This document shows positions 30,274 to 39,041 of a stretch of 47,705 bases of DNA, piece by piece. The stretch's first letter is position 1; every line of letters starts with the position of its first letter. The stretch spans positions 43,760 to 91,464 of the forward strand of contig NZ_JAAVBE010000006.1 in NCBI RefSeq assembly GCF_014803725.1, given 5' to 3'. Source of the DNA: Desulfovibrio sp. (GTDB lineage Bacteria; Desulfobacterota; Desulfovibrionia; Desulfovibrionales; Desulfovibrionaceae). The notes beneath the pieces were generated by a model. The model was not told the origin of the DNA. It saw only the letters and a list, made by a program, of their open reading frames with translations, and searched no databases. The translations under genes were made by a program, and so were the position numbers.

Positions 30274-30696
30274 CTATTTCTTGTCGAGGATCTCGATCTC
30301 GAAGGTGAGCTCCTTGCCGGCCAGCGGGTGATTGGCGTCAAGGGTGATTTCGTCCGGGCCCACCTCGGTGATCGTCACGTCCATCTGGCCCTGCTCGTTG
30401 GAGAGCTGGAGCGGGGTGCCCACCTCCAGCGGGATGTGCGGGGGCACCTGTGCGCGGGCCACGGTGAAGACGAGCTCCGGGTCGGCCTCGCCATAGGCCT
30501 CGGCCGGCGGGATGGTCACGGTGACGGTCTCGCCGGGCTCGTGGCCGGCAACAGCCGCCTCGAAGCCGGGGATGAGCGAGCCTGCGCCGAGGGTGAATTC
30601 CAGCGGTTCCCGCTCCTTGGAGGAGTCGAAGACCGTGCCGTCGGAAAGGGTGCCTGTATAGTGGACGCGAATGGTGTCGCCGTTCTGGATGGGCAT
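30274..30696 (-). CDS. FKBP-type peptidyl-prolyl isomerase, SlyD-like
   Basis: This 140-residue protein starts with the FKBP core (MPIQNGDTIRVHYTGTLSDG, then GTVFDSSKEREPLEF and GSLIPGFEAAVAGHEPGE). An insert-in-flap segment (about 65-120) is present, as in SlyD, but the His/Cys-rich metal-binding tail of E. coli SlyD is missing. It catalyses cis/trans prolyl isomerisation and may act as a chaperone. The ATG at 30696 follows AAGGAG; an ATG at 30861 upstream is unsupported. glnN follows after 18 bases. Confidence 0.9.
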   Translation of the reverse strand: MPIQNGDTIRVHYTGTLSDGTVFDSSKEREPLEFTLGAGSLIPGFEAAVAGHEPGETVTVTIPPAEAYGEADPELVFTVARAQVPPHIPLEVGTPLQLSNEQGQMDVTITEVGPDEITLDANHPLAGKELTFEIEILDKK

Positions 30697-30905
30697 GTCC
30701 GCTCCTTCAAAAATGGATGCCAAGGGCGCCCCACAGCAGGGGCCGGCCGTGAATTTCCGGGCCTTTTGGCCGGCCTTGAGAAAAACATGCCCGCCGCGCC
30801 TTGTCAATGTTGAGGACTGTTGCGCGAGAGACGGGACGCCCCGGGCTTGGGACTTTTTCAAGATATTTTCTAGACAAGCGGGCGTCCCCCGTCTAGACTC
30901 TGCGG

Positions 30906-33350
30906 ATGCAAGAGACTCAGGCTTCGCTCATCCTTTCGCGCGCAGACCTCATGGAAATGGAGAGCCTGCTCTGTGCGGGCCTTGGCGCCTTTCTTTCTTT
31001 TGAGGGCCACGCCCTCTATTTTCCCACGCATGCCGGCCCGCGCGAGCCGGAACTTTTGAGCCGCGAGCGCCGGCTGCTCCTGCCGCTCGTGTGGCGCGGC
31101 GAAAGCCTCGGGGTGCTCATGCTGCACGGCGTTCGGGCCCGCGAGGCGCGGCGCCTCCTGTCGCACTTGCCGGCCATCGCTGCCCTGTGCCTCGAAAATC
31201 TCGCCCGGGCCCGTGCCATGGAGCGCGACCCCGCAACCGATCTCATCACGGAGGCCGCCCTTCTGGCGCGCATGGAAGCCGAGGTGGAGCTCCTGCGCGC
31301 CGCCATGCGCGACCCTTCGCGCTCCACGAGCGGCCCCGCGCCCCTGCACCGGCTCTGCCTCGGCATGGCCGTCCTGCGCTGGCGCGACGGTGAAGCCATG
31401 ACCCGCAGCTTCGGCTATGCCTTCTGTGAGGAGATGATGCGCGCCCAGGCCCGTGCCTGTCTTGCGGAACTGCCCTCGGACGCCCGGGCCGGGCGCATCG
31501 GCCCCTGCGAGATCGGCCTGCTCTTTCCGGCCATCGGGCGCGGCGCCTGCCACCGGCTCGCGCAGGAGGCGCTCGCGCGCATGGACGCCGTGCGCATCAC
31601 CGACCCGGTGACGGGCCTTGCGCTCAGGCCCAGGCTTTGCGCCGGGCACGCCCTGTACCCGCAGGACATGCTCGGCCCCGAGCTTTCGCTCGCCATGTTC
31701 GACCAGGCCCGCAAGCTCCGGGACAGGGCGCGGCTCGCCGCCGATGCTGCCGAACGGGCGCTTGCCGGCGCTGGCGCGAGTGGCGCGCACTCGCGTGATG
31801 CCGTCATGCCCTTTGCCCAGATCCTGCGCGAAGGGGGCGTGGTGCTGGAACGGCCCGCCCTCGACCGTCTCAGGGTGAGTCTCGGCAGGGAGGCCAAGGC
31901 CACAGAGGGCCAGCGCTTCCAGGTACGGGCGCGCACGGCGGACGGCCGCGCCGGCGCCTTCAAGGGCGACATCGTGCTTCTGCGGGTGGAGAGCGGGGAG
32001 GCCCTGGCCGAAATCGTGCATCTTGAAGACCCGGCGGCGCCGCCCGAAGCGGGCGACCGCCTCCTGCTGGCGGCGGAGCCGGAGGCCCCGGCGCCCGGGG
32101 AGGAATCGCCGGCTTCCGAACAAGCGGCGGAAGCCCCGGCCCCTGCGCCGGAAGACGGCCCCTTGAGTCATGGGGAATTTTTGCGCCGCTTCGCCATGGC
32201 GCGGGAGGCCTCGCGCAAATATACCCTCGCCATCGTGCGCCTTGCGTCGACAGTGGAGAACAGCGGCGGGGAAGGTGTGGAATCGGACGCATCAGCGCTT
32301 CCCGCGCTGGAAGCGTGGCTTTGCGCGGCGCCGCAGCTCCTTGCCGAAACGGCGGAGCGCCTCAACGCGCCGGCGCCGGCGCTCGTGGGCCGTTACGGCA
32401 GCAATAGTCTCATCGTGTTTCACCCGGGCGCGAAGGGCGATGCCTGCCTGCCGCTCTACGCGGCCATCTGCGACGCCGCCGGCGAGGCCGGGCTTCAGGC
32501 TGCGGCCGGGCTCGCGGCGCATCCCTTTCTGGAATTCCGCAAGGACGAAAGCGAAGCCTGCGCCCTCAAGGCGCTGGAGTTCGCCCTGCTGCTGGAGACC
32601 GGGCCCCGCGTGGGCCTGTGCGATTCCGTGGCGCTCAACATCAGCGCGGACAGGCGCTACAGCCTGGGCGACGCCTTCGGCGCCATGGAAGAATACAAGC
32701 TGGCGCTTCTCGCTGACGGAGCCAACGCCATGGCGCGCAATTCCCTCGGCGTCTGCCTCGCGGCCGTGGGCCGGGGCGCCGAAGCGCAGCGCCAGTTCCA
32801 GGCGGCGCTCCGCCATGCGACTGACCCCGCGCTTGCCGCCAAGATCGCCTACAATCTTGGGGCTCTCTGCCAGAACCTTGGGGACTTCCGGGCCGCGGCG
32901 CGGCACTACCGGCGCAGTGCCGAGCTTGCGCCCGAATCCCGCTATGTGTGGCTGAGGCTCGGGCGCCTGCATGAGCAGCGCGGACGGCGCGCCGAGGCGC
33001 AGCGCTGCTATGAGCGCGCGGCGGCGCTGGAGGACGCGCGCCCGGGCACGCCCGCCACTGCCCGGCGTCAGCTCGCCCGCCTTGCCGCGCGCCAGCGGCG
33101 CGGGGCCGAGGCCCGCGAACTGCTCCACGACGCGCTGCTCCGCAATCCTGACGACGCCCAGGCCCTGCTCCAGCTCGCCGAGCTCTATCTGGAGGGCGGG
33201 GAAGACCCGGCCATGGCCGAAATGCTCGCCCGCCGGAGCGTGCGGCTTAATGACCGGCCCGAAGCGTGGCTTTTGCTTGCGCGGGCCCTGCGCGCGCTGG
33301 ACCGCGAGGCGGACGCCCGCCGCGCCGAAGGCCGCGCCCTCTCCGCATAG
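30906..33350 (+). CDS. GAF-like, double degenerate GGDEF, TPR protein
   Basis: This 814-residue soluble protein has no signal peptide. Residues 1-105 resemble a GAF-type sensory fold (FLSFEGHALYFP, ending LLPLVWRGESLGVLML). Residues 105-300 are GGDEF-like, but the active-site loop reads RIGPCEIGLLFP (GPCEI at 199-203). A small beta domain follows (about 320-390), then an Ala/Pro/Glu linker and a second GGDEF-like domain (about 420-575) whose loop reads RYGSNSLIVF (GSNSL at 498-502). The last 235 residues are tetratricopeptide repeats. Both cyclase sites are destroyed, so it more likely senses a ligand and binds proteins. It lies directly before mraZ. No good ribosome site precedes the ATG, so the start is less certain. 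Confidence 0.75.
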   Translation: MQETQASLILSRADLMEMESLLCAGLGAFLSFEGHALYFPTHAGPREPELLSRERRLLLPLVWRGESLGVLMLHGVRAREARRLLSHLPAIAALCLENLARARAMERDPATDLITEAALLARMEAEVELLRAAMRDPSRSTSGPAPLHRLCLGMAVLRWRDGEAMTRSFGYAFCEEMMRAQARACLAELPSDARAGRIGPCEIGLLFPAIGRGACHRLAQEALARMDAVRITDPVTGLALRPRLCAGHALYPQDMLGPELSLAMFDQARKLRDRARLAADAAERALAGAGASGAHSRDAVMPFAQILREGGVVLERPALDRLRVSLGREAKATEGQRFQVRARTADGRAGAFKGDIVLLRVESGEALAEIVHLEDPAAPPEAGDRLLLAAEPEAPAPGEESPASEQAAEAPAPAPEDGPLSHGEFLRRFAMAREASRKYTLAIVRLASTVENSGGEGVESDASALPALEAWLCAAPQLLAETAERLNAPAPALVGRYGSNSLIVFHPGAKGDACLPLYAAICDAAGEAGLQAAAGLAAHPFLEFRKDESEACALKALEFALLLETGPRVGLCDSVALNISADRRYSLGDAFGAMEEYKLALLADGANAMARNSLGVCLAAVGRGAEAQRQFQAALRHATDPALAAKIAYNLGALCQNLGDFRAAARHYRRSAELAPESRYVWLRLGRLHEQRGRRAEAQRCYERAAALEDARPGTPATARRQLARLAARQRRGAEARELLHDALLRNPDDAQALLQLAELYLEGGEDPAMAEMLARRSVRLNDRPEAWLLLARALRALDREADARRAEGRALSA

Positions 33351-33434
33351 GGCTTCACGCTTTTCCGGCCTGCCTGCCCGTCATCCCGGAGGCAAGAAAA
33401 TCCTTTCATAATCCGTTGAAACCATACAGCTTCT

Positions 33435-33472
33435 GAGGCCGTCTGCCTGCGAGTTTCGCAGCGGGCGGCCTC
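33435..33472 (+). terminator. Hairpin between the TPR gene and mraZ
   Basis: GAGGCCG pairs with CGGCCTC, and inside it CTGCG pairs with CGCAG around a 5-base loop. It lies about 85 bases after the stop and just before the mraZ promoter. The U run is weak (TCTCTGCCTT). Confidence 0.4.
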
Positions 33473-33478
33473 TCTGCC

Positions 33479-33507
33479 TTGACAGGCCTCCCGCTGTGGG
33501 GCATAAG
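33479..33507 (+). promoter_or_regulatory. dcw cluster promoter
   Basis: Consensus TTGACA is followed after 17 bases by CATAAG (4 of 6). It lies 41 bases before the mraZ start, and its -10 overlaps the first unit of the direct-repeat array that follows. Confidence 0.65.
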
Positions 33508-33542
33508 TGGAAAAAAGTGGTGATTCTGGTTAAAAAAGTGGT
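33505..33542 (+). promoter_or_regulatory. Direct-repeat array, probable MraZ operator
   Basis: Four units, AAGTGGA (33505), AAGTGGT (33515), TCTGGTT (33525, degenerate) and AAGTGGT (33536), recur at 10, 10 and 11 bases. Known MraZ operators are direct repeats of about this period, so these are probably MraZ boxes. The array overlaps the -10 and takes up the normal ribosome-binding position, so binding would block transcription and perhaps translation. Confidence 0.6.
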
Positions 33543-33547
33543 AGATT

Positions 33548-34018
33548 ATGGCGGCACTTTTCACTGGCAGCTATTACCGCAGCATGGACGCCAAGGGGCG
33601 CCTGGTGCTCCCGCCGAAATTTCTCGACGCGCTGGGCGCGGCCGGGCATGGGGGCGACGCCGCTGACCCGGCTGCCGGCACTTTCTGGCTGACCGCGTAT
33701 TACGGCCATCTCACCGCCTATCTGCCCGCCAAGTGGGACGCCATCGTGGAGCAGCTGGGCGCCCTGCGCATGCCGCCGCCCGCGCTCGCCAATTTTAAGA
33801 CCAAGGTCATCGGCCTCGCGCACGAGATGGTGCCGGACGGTCAGGGCAGGGTGCGCATCCCGCAGCCGCTCCTGCGCGCCGCCGGCCTTGGGCGGGACGC
33901 CGTGCTCGTGGGCATGCTCGACAAGTTTGAAGTCTGGGCCCAGGAACGCTTTGACGACCTTCCTGACGTGGACGTGAGCGAAGAACTGGCGGCCCGCAAT
34001 GTGGTTCTTGACCTGTGA
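33548..34018 (+). CDS. mraZ: Transcriptional regulator MraZ
   Basis: This 156-residue DNA-binding protein is first in the dcw cluster. The two AbrB-like half folds each show the DxxGR signature: SYYRSMDAKGRLVLPPKF (about 8-25) and HEMVPDGQGRVRIPQPL (about 90-106). MraZ represses its own operon by binding direct repeats as a large ring. The start codon has no Shine-Dalgarno match because the operator array occupies that space. The stop TGA overlaps the rsmH ATG by one base. Confidence 0.95.
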   Translation: MAALFTGSYYRSMDAKGRLVLPPKFLDALGAAGHGGDAADPAAGTFWLTAYYGHLTAYLPAKWDAIVEQLGALRMPPPALANFKTKVIGLAHEMVPDGQGRVRIPQPLLRAAGLGRDAVLVGMLDKFEVWAQERFDDLPDVDVSEELAARNVVLDL

Positions 34019-35025
34019 TGCGGGAAGCGGCCCCCATGGCGCCTGAGCTGCGGCCCCGGCATGTGCCGGTGCTCCTTGCGGAAACGCTGGAGGCGCTGGC
34101 GCCGGTGGCGGGCGGCCGCTATCTGGACGGCACGGTGGGCCTGGGGGGGCACGCTTCGGCCATCCTCGAGGCGGCGCAGAAAAGCAGGCTCTGCGGCCTC
34201 GACCGCGACACCCAGGCGCTGGAGCTGGCGCGCGAGCGGCTGGCCCCTTTCGGGGAGCGCGCGCACCTCTTTCACCGCCGCTACAGCGAATTTGCGGGCG
34301 CGCTCGAAGAGCTCGGCTGGGATTTCGTCAACGGGGCGCTGCTCGACATCGGGGTGTCGTCACTCCAGCTGGACGAGGCGGAGCGGGGCTTCAGCTTCCA
34401 TGGTGACGGCCCGCTGGACATGCGCATGGACGCGGCCTCCGGGGAGCGTTCGGCCTGGCACTGGGTCAACCGCGAAAGTTTTGCGCGCCTCAAGGAGTGC
34501 ATCGCCACCCTCGGAGAGGAGCCGCAGGCCGGCCGCATCGCCCGCGCCATAGTGGACGCGCGGCAAAAGGCGCCCATCGACACTACGGGCGAGCTTGCGG
34601 CCCTGGTGGCGCAGGCCTATCCCGCGGCATGGCGGGCCAAGGCGCGGCGCCACCCGGCCACGCGCACCTTCCAGGCCCTGCGCATGGCCGTCAATGACGA
34701 GCTCGGCGAACTGCGCCGCTTTTTGGACAACATCCTCAAGTGGCTGCCTGTGGGCGGGCGCCTCGTGATCATCACCTTTCACTCGCTGGAGGACAGGATG
34801 GTCAAGCAGGCCATGCGGTACTGGGCCGAAGGCTGCCGTTGCCCCCGGCATGTGCCGGTGTGCCGCTGCGGCCATGTGCCCGAGGTGCGTCCGCTCAGCA
34901 AAAAGCCGCTCACAGCCTCGCCGGATGAGGTCACGGCCAACCCGCGCGCAAGCTCGGCCAAGCTGCGCGCGGTGGAAAAGATCGCCGAGGCGCCGGCGCC
35001 CGAAGGCCAGCGGGGTTGGGCGTGA
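34018..35025 (+). CDS. rsmH: 16S rRNA (cytosine-1402-N4)-methyltransferase RsmH
   Basis: This 335-residue S-adenosylmethionine-dependent enzyme methylates C1402 of 16S rRNA. It shows HVPVLLAE near the N-terminus, the SAM loop LDGTVGLGGHASAIL, CGLDRDTQALELA, the conserved ALLDIGVSSLQLDEAERGFSF, and the late RLVIITFHSLEDRMVK with ERRxxxR-like basic residues. The start is taken as ATG 34018, which overlaps the mraZ stop (TGATG); GTG 34015 or ATG 34036 are alternatives. It is co-transcribed with mraZ and ftsL. Confidence 0.95.
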   Translation: MREAAPMAPELRPRHVPVLLAETLEALAPVAGGRYLDGTVGLGGHASAILEAAQKSRLCGLDRDTQALELARERLAPFGERAHLFHRRYSEFAGALEELGWDFVNGALLDIGVSSLQLDEAERGFSFHGDGPLDMRMDAASGERSAWHWVNRESFARLKECIATLGEEPQAGRIARAIVDARQKAPIDTTGELAALVAQAYPAAWRAKARRHPATRTFQALRMAVNDELGELRRFLDNILKWLPVGGRLVIITFHSLEDRMVKQAMRYWAEGCRCPRHVPVCRCGHVPEVRPLSKKPLTASPDEVTANPRASSAKLRAVEKIAEAPAPEGQRGWA

Positions 35026-35330
35026 ACGGCCGCAAGAAGGGCGCGGCCAAGCCGCAGGGGGGGCGCGGCTGGCTCGCCGTGCTGGCGCTGGAGCTGCTGG
35101 GGCTGCCCGTGATGGGGCTCGTGCTCGTCTGGAGCGGCATCGAGCGCACGGATACGACGTATTTCATCAATATCGCGCAGAACGAGGTGCGGGAGCGCCA
35201 GGCCCTGCGCGCCAAGCTGGAAGTGGAGCGGGAGCGCCTGCTCTCGCCCTATGAGCTGCGCCGCCGCGCGCAGGAATTCGACATGCGCGAGCCGGGCCCG
35301 GGCCAGGTGCGGCGCATGGACAAGTCTTAA
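35022..35330 (+). CDS. ftsL: Cell division protein FtsL-like
   Basis: This 102-residue protein is called from its position between rsmH and ftsI and its topology. A short basic cytoplasmic tail is followed by one membrane segment (WLAVLALELLGLPVMGLVLVW, one helix split here, about 16-37) and a charged heptad-like periplasmic helix (VRERQALRAKLEVERERLL). The ending RRRAQEFDMREPGPGQVRRM is typical of FtsL. FtsL forms a complex with FtsB and FtsQ and helps recruit FtsI. It starts with GTG 35022, overlapping the rsmH stop (GTGA). FtsL diverges quickly in sequence, so the call rests on synteny. Confidence 0.75.
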   Translation: MNGRKKGAAKPQGGRGWLAVLALELLGLPVMGLVLVWSGIERTDTTYFINIAQNEVRERQALRAKLEVERERLLSPYELRRRAQEFDMREPGPGQVRRMDKS

Positions 35331-35418
35331 GGATCGCGCCGCCGGGGCCTTTTGGGGGCACAAAGGTCACGGCAAGCCACGGCATCGCGCTTCGCAAGGA
35401 AGCGGGGCGGAGGAAGGC

Positions 35419-37590
35419 ATGCTCGGATTTTCGTCACGCAAGCGCAATCGCGCCACCTACACACCGCGCCGGGATGCGCGCAAGGGCGCCAAATGGCAGG
35501 AGGCCAAGGCCGCGCCCGCCAAGGCCCCGGCCTCGCGCCTCGCCAAATGGGCCGCCAGCGTGGACTGGAGCCGCTGGCGCATCAATGCGGTGGCGGTCAT
35601 GTTCTGCCTTATCTGGGTGGCGCTCTGGGGGCGCGCCTGGCACCTCCAGATGATCGAGGGCCCCAAGCTCGCGGACAAGGCGAGGCGTCAGCACATGGCC
35701 TCGGAACTCGTGTCGGGCAAGCGCGGCCTCATCTATGACCGTAACGGCCAGGTGCTCGCGCGCAGCGTGGAGGCGCGCTCGGTCTACGCCAAGCCGCAGG
35801 AGATCGAGGATTTCGCCCGCACCGCGGCCACGCTCGCGCCCCTGCTCGGCGTGGACGCCCAGAAGCTCCACGACGACCTTTCGCGCACGCGGCGCCGCTT
35901 CGTCTGGCTCCGCCGCAAGGTGGACGATTCCACGGCCGCGGCCATCCGTCAGGCCGACCTTGCGGGCATCGGCCTCAGCAAGGAATATGACCGCATCTAT
36001 CCCTTCAAGCACATGGCCGGCCAGTTGCTCGGCTTCGTGGGCCTGGACGACAAGGGCCTCGAGGGCATCGAGCGCTCGCTGGAAGAACGCCTCGGCTGCA
36101 TCCCGGTGCGCCAGATCGTCCAGCGCGACGCCATGGGCCGGCGCTTCTACCTCAACGAGGAGGGCCAGAGCGAGCCCCGCGGCCAGGACGTGACCCTGAC
36201 CCTCGACATGCAGATCCAGTTCATCGCCGAGGAGGCCGTGGCCCGCGCGGCGCGCGAGTTCGACGCCCGCTGGGCCGGCGCCCTCGTGGTGGATGTGGAG
36301 AGCGGCGACATCCTCGCCTGGGCGCAGTATCCCTTCTTCAATCCCAACACCTACCGCGAGTCCTCCCCGCAAATCTACCGCAACCGCCTGGCAGCGGACG
36401 CGCTGGAGCCGGGCTCCACCTTCAAGCCCTTCGTCATGGCCGCGGCCCTGCAGGAGCGCAAGGTCACGCCCAACACGCTCATCGACTGCGAAGGCGGCAA
36501 GTGGGAGCGCAAGAACATCTCCATCCGCGACACCTCGACCCAGGGCATCCTGCCGGCGAGCAAGGTGCTCCGCTACTCCTCCAATATCGGCATGGCCAAG
36601 ATCGGCCTCCAGCTCGGCGCCCAGCAGTCCTGGAAATACCTGCACGCGCTCGGCTTCGGCGAGCGCACCAGCGTGCCAGTGGCCGAGAGCCGGGGCATCC
36701 TGCGCCGCCCGAGAGACTGGGGCGAGGCCGATGTCATGTCGGCCGCCTTCGGGCAAAGCGTGTCGGTCACGGCGCTCCAGATGGCCCAGGCCTATCTCAC
36801 CCTGCTCAACCACGGCATCTACAAGCCCCTGCGCCTCGTGCGCGAGGAGGGTGGCGTGGAGGAGGCGCACGAGCGCGTCTTCAACGAAAAGACCGTGCGC
36901 GAAGTCATGGACATGATGCGCGACGTGGTGGAGGAGAACGACGGCACCGGCAAGCGGGCGCGCGTGCCCGGCGTGGAGGTGGCCGGCAAGACGGGCACGG
37001 CCCAGAAGGCCGACGCACGCGCGGGCACCTACGGCGTCAAGCGCGTGGCCTCCTTCGTGGGCTTTTTGCCCGCGCGCGACCCGCGCTATCTGGTGGTGGT
37101 CTTCGTGGACGAGCCCACGCGCAACCAGTACGGCGGCGTGGTGGCGGCCCCGGCCTTCAAGGAGATCGCGAGCCGTGTGCTCACCTATACCGGTGCGCTC
37201 ACCGAGGTGCAGGTGGCCGAGGCCGCCCGCAAGGACACGGTGCGCCGCCGCGGCCTCAAGCTCGTGGGCATGGATGCCCCCTATCTTGAGCCCAAGGCCG
37301 CTGCCGTCGCTGGCAGCCCCGAGGCGTCGGCCGTGGCCGAAGCGCCGGCCCCGCGCCGTCCGCAGGACGGCATGCGCCTTCCCGGCCACCGGGCCCGCGC
37401 CGCGAGCCATGTGCCGGATGTCATGGGCAAGTCCGTGCGCAACGCCGTGGAGCTTTTCGCCCGTGCGGGCGTGGTGCCCGAGCTCAAGGGCACGGGCAGC
37501 CGCGTGGTGCGCCAGAGCCCGCCCGCGGGCACGGCCTGGCCCGAGGAAGGCAAGCGGGCCGACTATATCCTCTGGCTTTCGGAGCGCTGA
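35419..37590 (+). CDS. ftsI: Septal penicillin-binding protein FtsI with PASTA domain
   Basis: This 723-residue class B penicillin-binding protein cross-links septal peptidoglycan in the periplasm. A basic tail precedes one membrane helix (INAVAVMFCLIWVALWG, about 57-73). The dimerisation domain follows, then the transpeptidase with STFK at 333-336 (nucleophile Ser), SSN at 387-389 and KTG at 524-526. Residues 665-723 form a PASTA domain (VPDVMGKSVRNAVELFARAG). E. coli FtsI lacks PASTA and is about 590 residues. The ATG at 35419 follows GGAGGAAGG; an upstream ATG at 35251 overlaps ftsL. The murE start overlaps its stop. Confidence 0.96.
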   Translation: MLGFSSRKRNRATYTPRRDARKGAKWQEAKAAPAKAPASRLAKWAASVDWSRWRINAVAVMFCLIWVALWGRAWHLQMIEGPKLADKARRQHMASELVSGKRGLIYDRNGQVLARSVEARSVYAKPQEIEDFARTAATLAPLLGVDAQKLHDDLSRTRRRFVWLRRKVDDSTAAAIRQADLAGIGLSKEYDRIYPFKHMAGQLLGFVGLDDKGLEGIERSLEERLGCIPVRQIVQRDAMGRRFYLNEEGQSEPRGQDVTLTLDMQIQFIAEEAVARAAREFDARWAGALVVDVESGDILAWAQYPFFNPNTYRESSPQIYRNRLAADALEPGSTFKPFVMAAALQERKVTPNTLIDCEGGKWERKNISIRDTSTQGILPASKVLRYSSNIGMAKIGLQLGAQQSWKYLHALGFGERTSVPVAESRGILRRPRDWGEADVMSAAFGQSVSVTALQMAQAYLTLLNHGIYKPLRLVREEGGVEEAHERVFNEKTVREVMDMMRDVVEENDGTGKRARVPGVEVAGKTGTAQKADARAGTYGVKRVASFVGFLPARDPRYLVVVFVDEPTRNQYGGVVAAPAFKEIASRVLTYTGALTEVQVAEAARKDTVRRRGLKLVGMDAPYLEPKAAAVAGSPEASAVAEAPAPRRPQDGMRLPGHRARAASHVPDVMGKSVRNAVELFARAGVVPELKGTGSRVVRQSPPAGTAWPEEGKRADYILWLSER

Positions 37591-39041
37591 TGATGGAACG
37601 GGATTTTGAGGCCCTGCTCGCGGCCGTGCGTGCCGGCGTGCGCGAAATCCGCGCGGATTCGCGTCAGGTCGCGCCCGGCGACATCTTTGTGGCCGTGCCC
37701 GGGGCGAGCGAGGACGGCAGCCGCTTTATCCCGCAGGCCGTGGCGGCGGGCGCGGGCATCGTCGTCTGCCGGCCGGAAGCGGCGCAAGGCGCTGGGACTT
37801 CCTCCTGCCGCTTCATCGCCCATGAGGACCCGCGCGAGGCCCTGTGGCGGCTCGCGGCGGCACGCTTCCGCACCGATGAGCTGCCGCTGCGCGTGGTGGG
37901 CATCACCGGCACCAACGGCAAGACCACCACCGCGGCCCTCCTGGAGCACCTGTTCACGGCAGCCGGCCACCGCGTGGGTGTGCTCGGCACTGTAACCTAC
38001 CGCTGGCCGGGCCACAGCGAGGCCGCGCCCCTCACCACGCCTGACCCGCTCTCCCTGCATGCCATGCTCGCGCGCATGGCCGGGGCCGGCGTGGACATGG
38101 TGTTCATGGAGGTCTCGTCGCATGCGCTGGCGCAGCAGCGGGTCTCCGGGGTCAGTTTCGCCGGCGCGGCCTTTACCAATCTCACGCAGGACCACCTCGA
38201 TTTCCATGAAAACATGGAAAGCTATTTCAAGGCCAAGGCGCGGCTCTTCCTCGAATTGCCGCGCGCCGACAAGGTCATGGCCGTCAATGCCGACGACCCC
38301 TGGGGCCGGCGCCTCCTGGAGCTTTGCTCCACCGCCCTTTCCTACGGGCTCGGGCGCGGGGCGCCGGGGCGGCGGCATCTCTGGGGCGAACTGCTCTCCT
38401 CCGGCACGGGGGGCACGCATTTGCGCATGCACTTCGCGGGCGAGGAGTGGGAGTTGCGCTCGCCGCTCGTGGGCGCCTTCAACGCGGCCAACCTGCTCAC
38501 CGCGCAGGCCATGGCGCTGGAGCTCGGGCTTGCGCCCGCGGCCATGGGCGCGCTGGAGAGTTTCAACGGCGTCTGCGGGCGCCTCGAGCGGGTGGACAAC
38601 CCCCGGGGCCTGCATGTGTTTGTGGATTACGCCCACACACCGGACGCGCTCGTCAATGTGCTCACGGCCCTGCGCGGTGCCGGTTTTGCCCGCATCATCA
38701 CGGTCTTCGGCTGCGGCGGCAACCGCGACAGGACCAAGCGCCCGCTCATGGGCGAGGCCGTGGCGCGGCATGCGGACGTGGCCGTGCTCACCTCGGACAA
38801 CCCGCGCAACGAGGAGCCGGAAGCCATCCTTGAGGATGTGCTGCCCGGCCTTGCGGGCGCGCGCGAGGTGGTGGTCGAGGCGGACCGCCGCGCGGCCACG
38901 TCCAGGGCCCTCGCCATGCTCGGCCGGGAGGACGCCCTGCTCATCGCCGGCAAGGGCCATGAGGATTACCAGATCATCAAGGGCGTGAAGCACCACTACA
39001 GCGATCAGGAAGTGGTGCGGGAGCTTTTGCGGTGCGAATGA
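37590..39041 (+). CDS. murE: UDP-MurNAc-L-Ala-D-Glu:meso-DAP ligase MurE
   Basis: This 483-residue Mur ligase adds the third amino acid of the stem peptide in the cytoplasm. It shows the ATP-binding loop GITGTNGKTTTAALLEH (about 104) and the motif LTSDNPRNEEP (DNPR at 403-406), which is diagnostic for meso-diaminopimelate rather than lysine. The start overlaps the ftsI stop (TGATG). murF overlaps its end by four bases. Confidence 0.97.
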   Translation: MMERDFEALLAAVRAGVREIRADSRQVAPGDIFVAVPGASEDGSRFIPQAVAAGAGIVVCRPEAAQGAGTSSCRFIAHEDPREALWRLAAARFRTDELPLRVVGITGTNGKTTTAALLEHLFTAAGHRVGVLGTVTYRWPGHSEAAPLTTPDPLSLHAMLARMAGAGVDMVFMEVSSHALAQQRVSGVSFAGAAFTNLTQDHLDFHENMESYFKAKARLFLELPRADKVMAVNADDPWGRRLLELCSTALSYGLGRGAPGRRHLWGELLSSGTGGTHLRMHFAGEEWELRSPLVGAFNAANLLTAQAMALELGLAPAAMGALESFNGVCGRLERVDNPRGLHVFVDYAHTPDALVNVLTALRGAGFARIITVFGCGGNRDRTKRPLMGEAVARHADVAVLTSDNPRNEEPEAILEDVLPGLAGAREVVVEADRRAATSRALAMLGREDALLIAGKGHEDYQIIKGVKHHYSDQEVVRELLRCE

